Shown in pieces: positions 25,026 through 33,415 of a stretch of DNA of 64,000 bases; position 1 is the stretch's first letter, and every line of letters begins with the position of its first letter. Where the stretch lies: positions 682,001-746,000 of the forward strand of contig OZ242174.1 of assembly GCA_965205685.1 (NCBI GenBank), in the 5' to 3' direction. This stretch comes from WTFY01 sp965205685 (lineage in GTDB: Bacteria; Pseudomonadota; Gammaproteobacteria; UBA4575). The position numbers and the translations under genes were made by a program. The notes beneath the pieces were generated by a model. That model searched no databases, was not told the origin of the DNA, and saw only the letters and a list, made by a program, of their open reading frames with translations.

Positions 25026-25694
25026 TTGCAGCTTACCGACATCCTAGACGAGCCTTTCCAAAGCTCAGACTATTTTCATCAGGCGCTGACCCATCGCAGT
25101 GCCGGAGCCCACAACAACGAGAGACTGGAATACTTGGGTGATGCGCTGTTGGGGTTTTTTATTGCCGAGTGGCTCTACCTCCGCTACACCGACTGCCCCG
25201 AAGGCGACCTGACCCGACTGCGCGCGTACCTGGTACGAAAGAAGATGCTGGCCGAGGTCGCACGTGAATGGGATTTTGGCAAGCACATGTCCCTGGGCCC
25301 GGGGGTACTCAAGACGGGCGGGGCGCAGCAGGCCTCGATCCTGGCCAATGCGCTCGAGGCTCTGATCGGTGCTGTGTACCTCTCGCAGGGGCTTGAACGG
25401 GCTCGAAAGCTCGTCATGGACCTGTACAGCACGCGGCTCGAGCGCATCCCTCCGGTAGAGCAGCTCAAGGACGCCAAGACCAAGCTGCAGGAACTCCTGC
25501 AGTCCGAGGGGCTTGATCTGCCCCGCTACGTTCTGCAGAAGCAGGTCCGGAAATCAGGCGATGAGCTTTTCACGGTCGAATGCATTGTTGCAGGCTGTCG
25601 CGAACCGTTTGTGGCCACCGGCAAGAGCCGGCGCCGGGCAGAACAGGATGCGGCCCAGCTGGCCTTGGCCTACGTGTCCGGACAGGAGTCCTGA
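25026..25694 (+). CDS. rnc: Ribonuclease III
   Basis: The double-strand RNA endonuclease that processes rRNA and many messages. The 222 residues show the signature NERLEYLGDAL (31-41), EGDLTRLRAYLV (59-70) and EALIGAVYL (111-119), then the dsRNA-binding domain (DAKTKLQELLQSEGLDLPRY to the C-terminus). The active-site position filled by Asp in Escherichia coli (D114) is Asn108 here, while the neighbouring essential Glu (E111) is kept. The start is TTG at 25026; no better start follows before the conserved part. era begins 9 bases later. Confidence 0.94.
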   Translation: MQLTDILDEPFQSSDYFHQALTHRSAGAHNNERLEYLGDALLGFFIAEWLYLRYTDCPEGDLTRLRAYLVRKKMLAEVAREWDFGKHMSLGPGVLKTGGAQQASILANALEALIGAVYLSQGLERARKLVMDLYSTRLERIPPVEQLKDAKTKLQELLQSEGLDLPRYVLQKQVRKSGDELFTVECIVAGCREPFVATGKSRRRAEQDAAQLALAYVSGQES

Positions 25695-25703
25695 AGGGCC
25701 CGC

Positions 25704-26591
25704 ATGTCCGGGGATTCAAAATGCGGGTTCGTGAGCATCGTCGGGCGGGCCAATGTCGGCAAGTCCACCCTGTTCAACAAACTGCTCGGCGACCAGCTTT
25801 CCGTAACCACCCACAAGCCGCACACCACGCGCAATAACATCCGTGGAATCCTGAGCCTCGAGCACTGCCAGCTGGTGCTGGTGGATACGCCAGGCGTTCA
25901 GCTTAGCCACCGGCGCCTGATGCACCGGGTGATGCTGAGCAATGCTCTGTCCGCCCTGCAGGAAGTCGATGTGGTGATGATGCTGGTCGAGCCACATGTC
26001 TGGAGTCGCGAGGACGACTACCTGCTCGAGCAGATCGGCCAGATCAAGGCGTCGGTCGTGCTGGTGATCAACAAGGTCGACAGGATCAAGGACAAGTCCG
26101 AATTGCTGCCCGTCATCGACGGTCTGAAGGCCCGGCATGCATTCGACAGCATCGTGCCGCTGTCCGCGTTGCACGACCCGAAGGTCACGGCACTGACGAC
26201 AGAGCTGTGCAGGTTCTGTCCCGATTCGGAGTTTCTGTTCCCTCGGGATGTGAAGTGGGATCGCGACGATGCTTTCGTGGTTGCGGAAATCGTGCGGGGT
26301 GCGGCCATGGTGCAGTTGCAAAAGGAACTGCCCTATGTGCTCTATACGGAAATCGAGACACTCGAATTTACGGAAAGCCTGGTCACTGTCTCGGTCGTCA
26401 TCTGGGTGGAGAAAGACAGCCAGAAGCCGATCGTGATCGGGAAGAAAGGTGCCCGGCTGAAGGCCATCGGCGAGCAGGCGCGCCGTCGGCTGGAGCGGGT
26501 TTTTCACAGGAAGGTGATGCTCAGCACCTGGGTCAAGGTCAAGCAGAACTGGCAGGACCAGCAGGGGATCGTCTCCCGGTTCAAGCATTAG
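25704..26591 (+). CDS. era: GTPase Era
   Basis: The 295-residue GTPase binds 16S rRNA and helps 30S assembly. The G1 box is GRANVGKS (14-21; the usual GRPNVGKS with Pro to Ala), G2/G3 are HTTRNNIRGI and DTPGV, and G4 is NKVD at about 119. The C-terminal KH domain contains PIVIGKKGARLKAIGEQARRRLE. It lies between rnc and recO, the common order. The ATG at 25704 gives the usual family length. Confidence 0.96.
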   Translation: MSGDSKCGFVSIVGRANVGKSTLFNKLLGDQLSVTTHKPHTTRNNIRGILSLEHCQLVLVDTPGVQLSHRRLMHRVMLSNALSALQEVDVVMMLVEPHVWSREDDYLLEQIGQIKASVVLVINKVDRIKDKSELLPVIDGLKARHAFDSIVPLSALHDPKVTALTTELCRFCPDSEFLFPRDVKWDRDDAFVVAEIVRGAAMVQLQKELPYVLYTEIETLEFTESLVTVSVVIWVEKDSQKPIVIGKKGARLKAIGEQARRRLERVFHRKVMLSTWVKVKQNWQDQQGIVSRFKH

Positions 26592-26604
26592 AGGGCGGCA
26601 ATCC

Positions 26605-27324
26605 TTGGCAAAAAAAGTACAGCTGCAACCGGCCTACTGCATGCATGCAAGGCCCTACCGGGAGTCCAGCCAGATCGTGGACATGCTCACTCCCGGTCAC
26701 GGCCTGATCGCTGCGGTGCACCGGGGCTCGAGAAAGCAGCGCGGCTCCACGCGGCTGCTGTTCACTCCACTGCTGATCTCGTGGAGTGGCGGTGGCGAGC
26801 TGTTCACGCTGACCCACGTCGAATCCGAAGGCACCCGGCATCTCGATTTGCCGGGTATCAGCATCGTTGGCATGTACCTGAATGAGCTGATTCTGAGGCT
26901 GACTCCGAAGTCCAGTCCCAGCCAGGGCATTTTCGACCTGTACCGCAATGTCGTCATGGCGCTGGGCGAGAATGAAATCCCGTGCGAGAATCTGTTGCGC
27001 CTGTTTGAGATCAAGCTGCTGGAGATGACCGGGCATGGCCTGTTGCTGGACCGCGAGGCCGATCACGAGACCGAGATTCAGGCGCATGGCGTTTACCGTT
27101 ATGATGTGGAGTCGGGCCCGGTGCCGGTTGACCGGTCCGGGTCCGCATGGAACATCCTGAAGGGAACCACATTGATTGCACTCCAGTCACCGTTGAGCAT
27201 GAAACACGAATCAAGGGGAGCGGCCAAGAAATTCATGCGCGGCATGATTGATTTGCATCTGGGCCAGCGTCCCTTGCGAAGCCGTGAAATCCTGCGGTTC
27301 ATCCGTACAGCCCAGCCCGACTGA
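26605..27324 (+). CDS. recO: DNA repair protein RecO
   Basis: RecO helps load RecA on SSB-coated single strands together with RecR. The 239 residues match the family: an N-terminal OB fold (QPAYCMHARPYRESSQIVDMLT and GLIAAVHRGSRKQRG) and a helical C-terminal part ending HLGQRPLRSREILRFI. The four zinc cysteines found in some RecO proteins are missing, as is normal in Gammaproteobacteria. The start is TTG at 26605, 13 bases after era. Confidence 0.93.
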   Translation: MAKKVQLQPAYCMHARPYRESSQIVDMLTPGHGLIAAVHRGSRKQRGSTRLLFTPLLISWSGGGELFTLTHVESEGTRHLDLPGISIVGMYLNELILRLTPKSSPSQGIFDLYRNVVMALGENEIPCENLLRLFEIKLLEMTGHGLLLDREADHETEIQAHGVYRYDVESGPVPVDRSGSAWNILKGTTLIALQSPLSMKHESRGAAKKFMRGMIDLHLGQRPLRSREILRFIRTAQPD

Positions 27325-27346
27325 ACCCGCCGACGAGTAATGCCCG

Positions 27347-28081
27347 ATGCCTGCTGAGCCCAGAGTACGACTTGGTGTGAACCTCGACCATGTCATGACC
27401 ATCCGCCAGGCGAGGGGCACGGCCTACCCGGGTCTGCAGGAGGCCATTGTTGCCACAGAACGTGCCGGGGCCGACGGCATCACCATGCACCTGCGTGAAG
27501 ACCGCCGCCACATCCAGGACGGCGATGTCTATCTGGCCAAGCGCGTGATCCAGACCAGCATGAACCTTGAGATGGCGGCAACCGACGAGATGCGCGATAT
27601 CGCCCTGGACGTGGCACCGCAGCATTGCTGCATCGTTCCGGAAAAGCGCATGGAGCTGACCACCGAAGGAGGGCTCGACGTGCTGGCCCACCAGGCGAGG
27701 ATCACCGACCTTTCAAGCGCGTTGGGTGAGGCCGGGATCATCGTCTCCCTGTTCATCGAGCCGGACGAGAAAACGGTGGCGGCCGCGGCTGAAGCCGGCG
27801 CTGCGGCAGTTGAACTGCATACCGGCACGTATGCGGAGGCCAGCGGCAAAGCGCAAAAGGATGAACTGGACAGGATATGTGCCGCCGCGCGCCAGGCGCA
27901 CGCACTCGGCCTTACCGTCAATGCCGGGCACGGCCTGCACCGCGACAATGTTGCGGCCATTGCCGGCATCGAGAACATGCACGAGCTGAACATCGGACAC
28001 TCGATCGTGGCCGATGCCCTGTTCATGGGACTGGAGCAGGCCGTGCGGCAGATGAGAGTCGCAATGGATGCGGGCCTTTGA
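27347..28081 (+). CDS. pdxJ: Pyridoxine 5'-phosphate synthase
   Basis: PdxJ condenses 1-deoxyxylulose 5-phosphate with 3-amino-1-hydroxyacetone 1-phosphate, the last ring-closing step of the DXP-dependent vitamin B6 route. The 244 residues carry RVRLGVNLDHVMTIRQARGT (7-23 region) and HLREDRRHI, the conserved LHTGTYA, and NAGHGLHRDN. The protein is a TIM barrel in the cytoplasm. acpS follows after 1 base, the standard pairing. Confidence 0.96.
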   Translation: MPAEPRVRLGVNLDHVMTIRQARGTAYPGLQEAIVATERAGADGITMHLREDRRHIQDGDVYLAKRVIQTSMNLEMAATDEMRDIALDVAPQHCCIVPEKRMELTTEGGLDVLAHQARITDLSSALGEAGIIVSLFIEPDEKTVAAAAEAGAAAVELHTGTYAEASGKAQKDELDRICAAARQAHALGLTVNAGHGLHRDNVAAIAGIENMHELNIGHSIVADALFMGLEQAVRQMRVAMDAGL

Positions 28082-28082
28082 C

Positions 28083-28469
28083 ATGGAACTGATCGGCAGC
28101 GGAGTGGATATCGTGGACAACCGGAGGATCCAGAGGATCTACGGCCGCTACCCCGAGGCCTTTGCACGAAGGATTCTGCATGCCCGCGAACTTGAGGAGT
28201 TTTCTGCAGAAGCGAACAAGCCCCAGTACCTCGCCAGCCGCTTTTCGGTCAAGGAAGCCATTTCCAAGGCGTTTGGACTCGGCATACGCTCACCGATGTC
28301 ATGGAGGAACATCTGCATCACCCATGACACCCTGGGCAAGCCGGAGGCGCACTTCGAGGAGGTCCTGCGAAGCCATCTCGGGATGGAGGCCTTGCAGGTG
28401 TCTGTTAGTATTTCTCATGAGCAGGACTACACGGTGGCGCATGCCATCGCATTTGGTACACGCCTATGA
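28083..28469 (+). CDS. acpS: Holo-[acyl-carrier-protein] synthase
   Basis: AcpS transfers the 4'-phosphopantetheine arm from CoA to acyl carrier protein. The 128 residues hold both family blocks: MELIGSGVDIVDNRRI with the metal-binding Asp, and ASRFSVKEAISKAFGLGIR with the Glu-x-x-x-Lys motif. The start is ATG 28083, one base after pdxJ; the end overlaps cysM by 4 bases (ATGA), so translation is coupled. Confidence 0.95.
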   Translation: MELIGSGVDIVDNRRIQRIYGRYPEAFARRILHARELEEFSAEANKPQYLASRFSVKEAISKAFGLGIRSPMSWRNICITHDTLGKPEAHFEEVLRSHLGMEALQVSVSISHEQDYTVAHAIAFGTRL

Positions 28470-29362
28470 ATATACCCACGCTTGAAAAATTTGTTGGCAA
28501 TACCCCGCTGGTTCGACTGCAACGGTTGGCGGGGGAGACCTCCAACCGGATTCTGGCCAAGCTCGAGGGCAACAACCCGGCCGGTTCGGTCAAGGACCGC
28601 CCGGCGCTCAGCATGATCGTCGAGGCCGAGCGGCGCGGCGAAATCAAGCCCGGTGATCACCTGATCGAGGCGACCAGTGGCAACACCGGCATTGCACTTG
28701 CCATGGTGGCCGCCATGAAGGGCTATCGAATGAAACTGATCATGCCCGAGAACATGAGCCTGGAGCGTCGCGCCTCCATGCAGGCATTCGGCGCGGAACT
28801 GATCCTGGTGACCGTGGAAGAAGGCATGGAACGCGCCCGTGACCTGGCCCTGGAGATGCAGGCCCAGGGCGAGGGCAAGGTACTGGACCAGTTTGCCAAC
28901 CCGGACAACCCGCTGTCGCACTATCGCAGCACCGGCCCGGAGGTGTTCGAGGATACCGAAGGCCAGGTCACCCACTTCGTGAGTTCCATGGGCACGACCG
29001 GAACGATCATGGGGGTATCCAGATACCTGAAGGAAGTCAAACCCGAGATCCAGATCGTCGGGGTCGAGCCTGCCGAGGGCTCCAAGATTCCGGGCATCAG
29101 AAAATGGCCCGAGGCCTACATTCCGAAGATATTTGAGGCCAGTGCGGTGGACCGCATGATCGAGGTGACCCAGTCCGAGGCCGAGGCCATGATGCGAAGG
29201 CTCGGCCGCGAGGAGGGCATCTTCTGCGGGGTCTCGTCCGGGGGTGCGGTGGCCGCCGCACTGAGGCTGTCGGAGGAACTGCATGATGCCGTGATCGTCA
29301 CCATCATCTGCGATCGGGGGGACCGCTACCTGTCCACGGGGCTCTTCTCAGAGGACGCGTAA
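28466..29362 (+). CDS. cysM: Cysteine synthase B (O-acetylserine sulfhydrylase)
   Basis: A PLP enzyme making cysteine from O-acetylserine and sulfide or thiosulfate. The 298 residues contain the PLP lysine K43 in NPAGSVKDRPAL, the substrate loop EATSGNTGIALAM, the glycine loop SSMGTTGTIMGVSRYL and the C-terminal VSSGGAVAAAL. The SVKDRPAL form and the shorter length favour the CysM type over CysK. It overlaps acpS by 4 bases and precedes the exonuclease gene by 12 bases. Confidence 0.92.
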   Translation: MNIPTLEKFVGNTPLVRLQRLAGETSNRILAKLEGNNPAGSVKDRPALSMIVEAERRGEIKPGDHLIEATSGNTGIALAMVAAMKGYRMKLIMPENMSLERRASMQAFGAELILVTVEEGMERARDLALEMQAQGEGKVLDQFANPDNPLSHYRSTGPEVFEDTEGQVTHFVSSMGTTGTIMGVSRYLKEVKPEIQIVGVEPAEGSKIPGIRKWPEAYIPKIFEASAVDRMIEVTQSEAEAMMRRLGREEGIFCGVSSGGAVAAALRLSEELHDAVIVTIICDRGDRYLSTGLFSEDA

Positions 29363-29374
29363 AAGGATGGATTC

Positions 29375-30148
29375 ATGAACGTTTTTGTGTTTGACGTCGA
29401 ATCCGTGCCGGATATCGAGTCCGGCAGGAAAATCCACGACCTGCAGGGGCTTGAGGATGCAGATGTCGTGCGGGCCATGGAGCAACTGCGAAGCCAGCAG
29501 ACGGGCAACACGTTCATGCCCCATTACCTGCAGCGCATCGTCGCCATCTCGGTGGTGCTGAGCACGACCGACAGCGTGCGGGTCTGGTCTTTGGGTTCGC
29601 CTGAGTCCGGCGAGAAGGAACTGCTGGAGCGTTTTTTTGCCGGTCTGGAAAAATACAACCCGACGCTGGTCTCCTGGAACGGCAGCGGCTTCGATCTGCC
29701 GGTGATCCAGTTTCGTTCATTGCTGCACGGGGTCAATGCCCACCATTACTGGCAAACGGGCGATGACGATACGAGTTTTCGCTACAACAACTACCTGAGC
29801 CGGTTCCACTGGCGCCACATTGACCTGATGGACGTGCTGGCCGGCTATCAGCCGCGCGCGTTTGCCAAGCTCGATCACATCGCAACCATGCTGGGATTCC
29901 CCGGCAAGACGGGGATGGACGGCAGTCAGGTGGGTGCGGCCTGGCTGGCCGGAGAGATCGAGGCGATCCGCAATTACTGCGAAACCGATGCGCTCAACAC
30001 CTACCTGGTCTACCTGTGTTTCGAGAAGATGCGGGGCAAGCTTTCACAGGGGGTGTACGAGAGCAGGCTTGAGCAGGTCAGGGCGTCCCTGGCCGAGGCG
30101 CAAAAGCCCCATCTGGACGATTTCCTCAGCCACTGGGCTTCAGACTAG
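29375..30148 (+). CDS. PolB-like 3'-5' exonuclease
   Basis: The 257 residues fit the predicted 3'-5' exonuclease family related to the proofreading domain of DNA polymerase B. Motif Exo I is FDVES (D7, E9), Exo II is SWNGSGFDLPVI (Asp at about 107), and Exo III is YCETDALNTYLVY, with the Asp that completes the DEDD set. There is no polymerase domain. A role in DNA or RNA end processing is inferred; the natural substrate is not known to me. It follows cysM by 12 bases and overlaps the end of the convergent dapE by 9 bases. Confidence 0.85.
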   Translation: MNVFVFDVESVPDIESGRKIHDLQGLEDADVVRAMEQLRSQQTGNTFMPHYLQRIVAISVVLSTTDSVRVWSLGSPESGEKELLERFFAGLEKYNPTLVSWNGSGFDLPVIQFRSLLHGVNAHHYWQTGDDDTSFRYNNYLSRFHWRHIDLMDVLAGYQPRAFAKLDHIATMLGFPGKTGMDGSQVGAAWLAGEIEAIRNYCETDALNTYLVYLCFEKMRGKLSQGVYESRLEQVRASLAEAQKPHLDDFLSHWASD

Positions 30149-31267
30149 AAGCTTCTGTAGCACCCGCTCATAGATGGTCGTGAGCTGTTCCAGTTCGTCG
30201 AGGCCGATGTGCTCATCCGCCTTGTGGATGCTGGCGTTCACGGGCCCGAGTTCGGCCACCTGCGCTCCGGTCGGCGCAATGAACCGCCCGTCCGAGGTGC
30301 CGCCGCTGGTCGACAGTTCCGGTCGGATCTGGATCGTATCCTCGATTGCCTGTGCACAGGCCTCAACCAGCTCCCCCGGCTCGCAGTAGAACGGGTTGCC
30401 TGACAGGTGCCACGTCAGCGAGTAATCCAGGCCATGGCGATCCAGGATGTCCTGGATCCGGGACTTGATTTCCTCGGCCGTGGTTTCCGTTGAGAACCGC
30501 AGGTTCAGTTCAATGCTCAGCTCTCCCGGAATTACGTTGTGCGCTCCTGTACCTGCATGGATGTTGGATACCTGCAGGGAGGTGGGCGGGAAGTGCGCAT
30601 TGCCCGAATCCCAGCGGGTCGACACCAGCTCGGCCAGCGCCGGTGCGCATTCGTGAATGGGATTTCTGGCGATCTGCGGGTACGCGACATGGCCCTGGAT
30701 GCCTGTCACATCCAGGGTCGCTGACAGTGAGCCGCGCCGCCCGATTTTCATGGTGTCGCCTGCAGTTTTCAGGCTGCTGGGTTCCCCGACGAGGCACCAG
30801 TCGATGACTTCATCTCGTGCCTGCAATTGCCCGATGACCTTTACCGTACCATCCACGGCCGGCCCCTCTTCGTCACTGGTCAGCAGGAACGCAATGGACC
30901 CCGCATGATCCGGGTGTGCGCGGACGAAGTTCTCGCAGGCCACGGTCATGGCCGCAATGCTGGATTTCATGTCGGCTGCGCCGCGCCCGTACAGGCAGTC
31001 GTCGCGAATGACCGGTTCAAACGGAGGCGAGCTCCAGCGTGCCTCGGGACCGGGCGGCACGACGTCGGTGTGCCCGGCAAATACCAGCAGGGGCGGCTGG
31101 CTGCCGCGGCGCAGCCAGAGATTGCTGACTTCACCGAAATTCATGGCCTCGGCCTGAAAGCCACATGCATTAAGGCGCTCGCCGATCAGGGACTGACAGC
31201 CGCAGTCCTGGGGTGTGACCGAGGGCTGGCGAATCAGTTCTTTCGCAAGTTCAAGGGTTGCAGACAT
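30140..31267 (-). CDS. dapE: Succinyl-diaminopimelate desuccinylase
   Basis: A zinc hydrolase that releases LL-diaminopimelate from its N-succinyl form in the lysine and peptidoglycan precursor route. The 375 residues show the M20 metal ligands: FAGHTDVVPPG (H66), GRGAADMKSS (D99), the catalytic base SDEEGPA (E133, E134) and further on the typical GGTSDGRF near residue 320. It is the last gene of the leftward map-glnD-dapC-dapD-dapE row, 63 bases after dapD. Confidence 0.95.
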   Translation of the reverse strand: MSATLELAKELIRQPSVTPQDCGCQSLIGERLNACGFQAEAMNFGEVSNLWLRRGSQPPLLVFAGHTDVVPPGPEARWSSPPFEPVIRDDCLYGRGAADMKSSIAAMTVACENFVRAHPDHAGSIAFLLTSDEEGPAVDGTVKVIGQLQARDEVIDWCLVGEPSSLKTAGDTMKIGRRGSLSATLDVTGIQGHVAYPQIARNPIHECAPALAELVSTRWDSGNAHFPPTSLQVSNIHAGTGAHNVIPGELSIELNLRFSTETTAEEIKSRIQDILDRHGLDYSLTWHLSGNPFYCEPGELVEACAQAIEDTIQIRPELSTSGGTSDGRFIAPTGAQVAELGPVNASIHKADEHIGLDELEQLTTIYERVLQKLLV

Positions 31268-31330
31268 GGCGTGTAGGCATCATGTGCCGGCCCGGTTCAC
31301 CTGTTGAAGGGTGAATGCCGGGCGGACCTC

Positions 31331-32149
31331 TCAGTTCACGGCGCGCAACAGCTCGTTGATGCCCACCTTGCTGAGGGTTTTTTCATCAACCTGCTTGACG
31401 ATCACGGCACAGTACAGGCTGTACTTGCCGTCCTTGGAGGGGAGGTTTCCCGAGACCACCACCGAGCCTGCCGGGATGCGGCCATAGCTGACCTCACCCG
31501 TCTCGCGGTTGTAGATGCGCGTGCTCTTGCCGATATAGACCCCCATCGAGATGACCGAACCTTTCTCGACCACCACGCCTTCGACGACCTCGGAGCGGGC
31601 CCCGATGAAACAATTATCTTCGATGATCGTAGGCGCAGCCTGCAGCGGCTCGAGTACCCCGCCGATCCCGACCCCGCCGGACAGGTGTACGTGCTTGCCA
31701 ATCTGCGCGCACGAGCCGACCGTGGCCCAGGTGTCCACCATGGTCCCCGAATCCACATAGGCACCGATGTTGACGTAGCTGGGCATGAGCACCACGTCCG
31801 GGGCAATGTACGCCCCGTGGCGGGCCATCGCGGGCGGTACGATCCGTGCACCCTGACTGCGAATCCCGTCCTCGTCCATCTGCGAATACTTGCCGGCCAC
31901 CTTGTCGTAATACTTGGTAAATCCTGCATCGATCACCTGGTTCTCATGGATGCGAAACGAAAGCAGCACCGCTTTTTTGATCCACTCGTGGACCACCCAG
32001 TCATCCCCCTGCTTTTCGGCCACGCGCAACTCACCGCGGTCGAGCCGCGAAAGCGTGTCTTCAACCGCCTCCCGGGTTTTGGCATCCACCGAAGCGGGCG
32101 TGATTTCGGCGCGGCGCTCGAAGGCCTGCTCTATGATGTCCTGGCTCAT
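31331..32149 (-). CDS. dapD: Tetrahydrodipicolinate N-succinyltransferase
   Basis: DapD transfers succinyl from succinyl-CoA to tetrahydrodipicolinate. The 272 residues start at MSQDIIEQAFERRAEI; the ATG at 32149 follows GAGGAAG on the minus strand, while the longer frame upstream covers dapC and lacks similarity. The middle is a left-handed beta helix of hexapeptide repeats (YVNIGAYVDSGTMVDTWATV, IGKHVHLSGGVGIGGV). It lies between dapC and dapE, completing the succinylase branch. Confidence 0.95.
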   Translation of the reverse strand: MSQDIIEQAFERRAEITPASVDAKTREAVEDTLSRLDRGELRVAEKQGDDWVVHEWIKKAVLLSFRIHENQVIDAGFTKYYDKVAGKYSQMDEDGIRSQGARIVPPAMARHGAYIAPDVVLMPSYVNIGAYVDSGTMVDTWATVGSCAQIGKHVHLSGGVGIGGVLEPLQAAPTIIEDNCFIGARSEVVEGVVVEKGSVISMGVYIGKSTRIYNRETGEVSYGRIPAGSVVVSGNLPSKDGKYSLYCAVIVKQVDEKTLSKVGINELLRAVN

Positions 32150-32160
32150 TGTTTCTTCCT

Positions 32161-33363
32161 CTACTCGCTCGTCTCTTGCAAAAAATCCCGAATCCGGGCC
32201 GCAGCATGCAGACATTCCTCTTTCGTTGCAACCAGCGCCAGTCGCACACGCCGCTGGCCTGGGTTGGCACCGGCTACTGTACGCGCCAGATAACTGCCCG
32301 GCAATGTCAGCACGTTCTTGCTTGCAAAAAGTGTCCGGGTGAAATCCTGGTCGTCCATGGGCAATTGTGGCCACAGGTAAAAGCCGGCCTCGGGTGCCTC
32401 GCAGGGCAGGGCATCTTTCAGGATCTCGAGCACCGCCGTGAACTTTTCCTGGTACAGCCTGCGGTTTTCAATCACATGCTCCTCGTCCGACCAGGCTGCA
32501 ATGCTTGCGGCCTGCACCGGCAGCGACAGGGTACAGCCATGATAGGTGCGGTATTGCAGGAACTTTTTGACCAGGTGGGCATCGCCTGCGACAAAGCCCG
32601 AACGCATCCCGGGTGCATTGGAGCGCTTTGACAGGCTGTAGAAGGCGAGGCAGTTCTGCAGGCGGGTATCGCCTGCGCTATGGCAGGCGGCCAGCAGGCC
32701 CATCGGTGGCGGACTTTGTGGTGGATAGATTTCCGAGTAGCACTCATCGGATGCGATGACGAAATCGTAGCGCCTTGAGTATTCAACCAGCTTTTGCAGC
32801 GTCGCTTGTGGGGCAACCTGTCCGGACGGGTTGCCGGGGGTGCACAGGTACACCAGCTGCACGCGCTCCCAGACGGAATCCTCCAGTGTCCACAGCGCGG
32901 GGATGTCCCCGTCCACCACCTCACCGTCGTAGTAGACCGGCTCAGCGCCTGCCAGCAGGGCCGCACCTTCGTAGATCTGGTAGAAGGGGTTGGGGATCAG
33001 CACCACCGGGTTGTCGGTTGCATCGACCATGCATTGTGCACAGGCAAACAGGGCCTCGCGCGTGCCGTTGACCGGCAGCACGTTCGCATCCTCATGAACG
33101 CTCTCACCGGACAGGGCAAAGCGCTGCACGAGCCAGTTGGCGAAGGCCGAGCGCAGGGCCTGCGAGCCGCGGGTGGTCGGGTAGCGGTTCAGTTGCGACA
33201 GGGTCTCGGTGTAGGCATCCAGGATGCACTGCGGGGTCGCGTGGCGTGGCTCGCCGACGGCCAGGGAGACCGGCTCAAGGCCCGCTTCGTGGGGATGGCG
33301 CTCGATCAGCCGCCTGAGCTTCTCGAACGGGTAGTCCTGCAGCTTTTCAAGATACCGGTTCAT
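32161..33363 (-). CDS. dapC: Succinyldiaminopimelate transaminase
   Basis: A class I PLP transaminase acting on N-succinyl-2-amino-6-ketopimelate. The protein starts MNRYLEKLQDYPFEKLRRLI at 33363 and has 400 residues. Visible blocks are SLAVGEPRHATP near the N-terminus, NPFYQIYEGAALLAGA, TPGNPSGQV, SDECYSEIY and the PLP lysine in SLSKRSNAPGMRSGF. The context between glnD and dapD makes DapC the right reading rather than a general aspartate transaminase. The frame is open another 60 codons upstream over the end of glnD; this is not part of the gene. Confidence 0.93.
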   Translation of the reverse strand: MNRYLEKLQDYPFEKLRRLIERHPHEAGLEPVSLAVGEPRHATPQCILDAYTETLSQLNRYPTTRGSQALRSAFANWLVQRFALSGESVHEDANVLPVNGTREALFACAQCMVDATDNPVVLIPNPFYQIYEGAALLAGAEPVYYDGEVVDGDIPALWTLEDSVWERVQLVYLCTPGNPSGQVAPQATLQKLVEYSRRYDFVIASDECYSEIYPPQSPPPMGLLAACHSAGDTRLQNCLAFYSLSKRSNAPGMRSGFVAGDAHLVKKFLQYRTYHGCTLSLPVQAASIAAWSDEEHVIENRRLYQEKFTAVLEILKDALPCEAPEAGFYLWPQLPMDDQDFTRTLFASKNVLTLPGSYLARTVAGANPGQRRVRLALVATKEECLHAAARIRDFLQETSE

Positions 33364-33415
33364 GGTGCTGGGGCGAGGCTGCAGGGCCTGCGGTCGCAGT
33401 GTTGGGATTCGCCGG

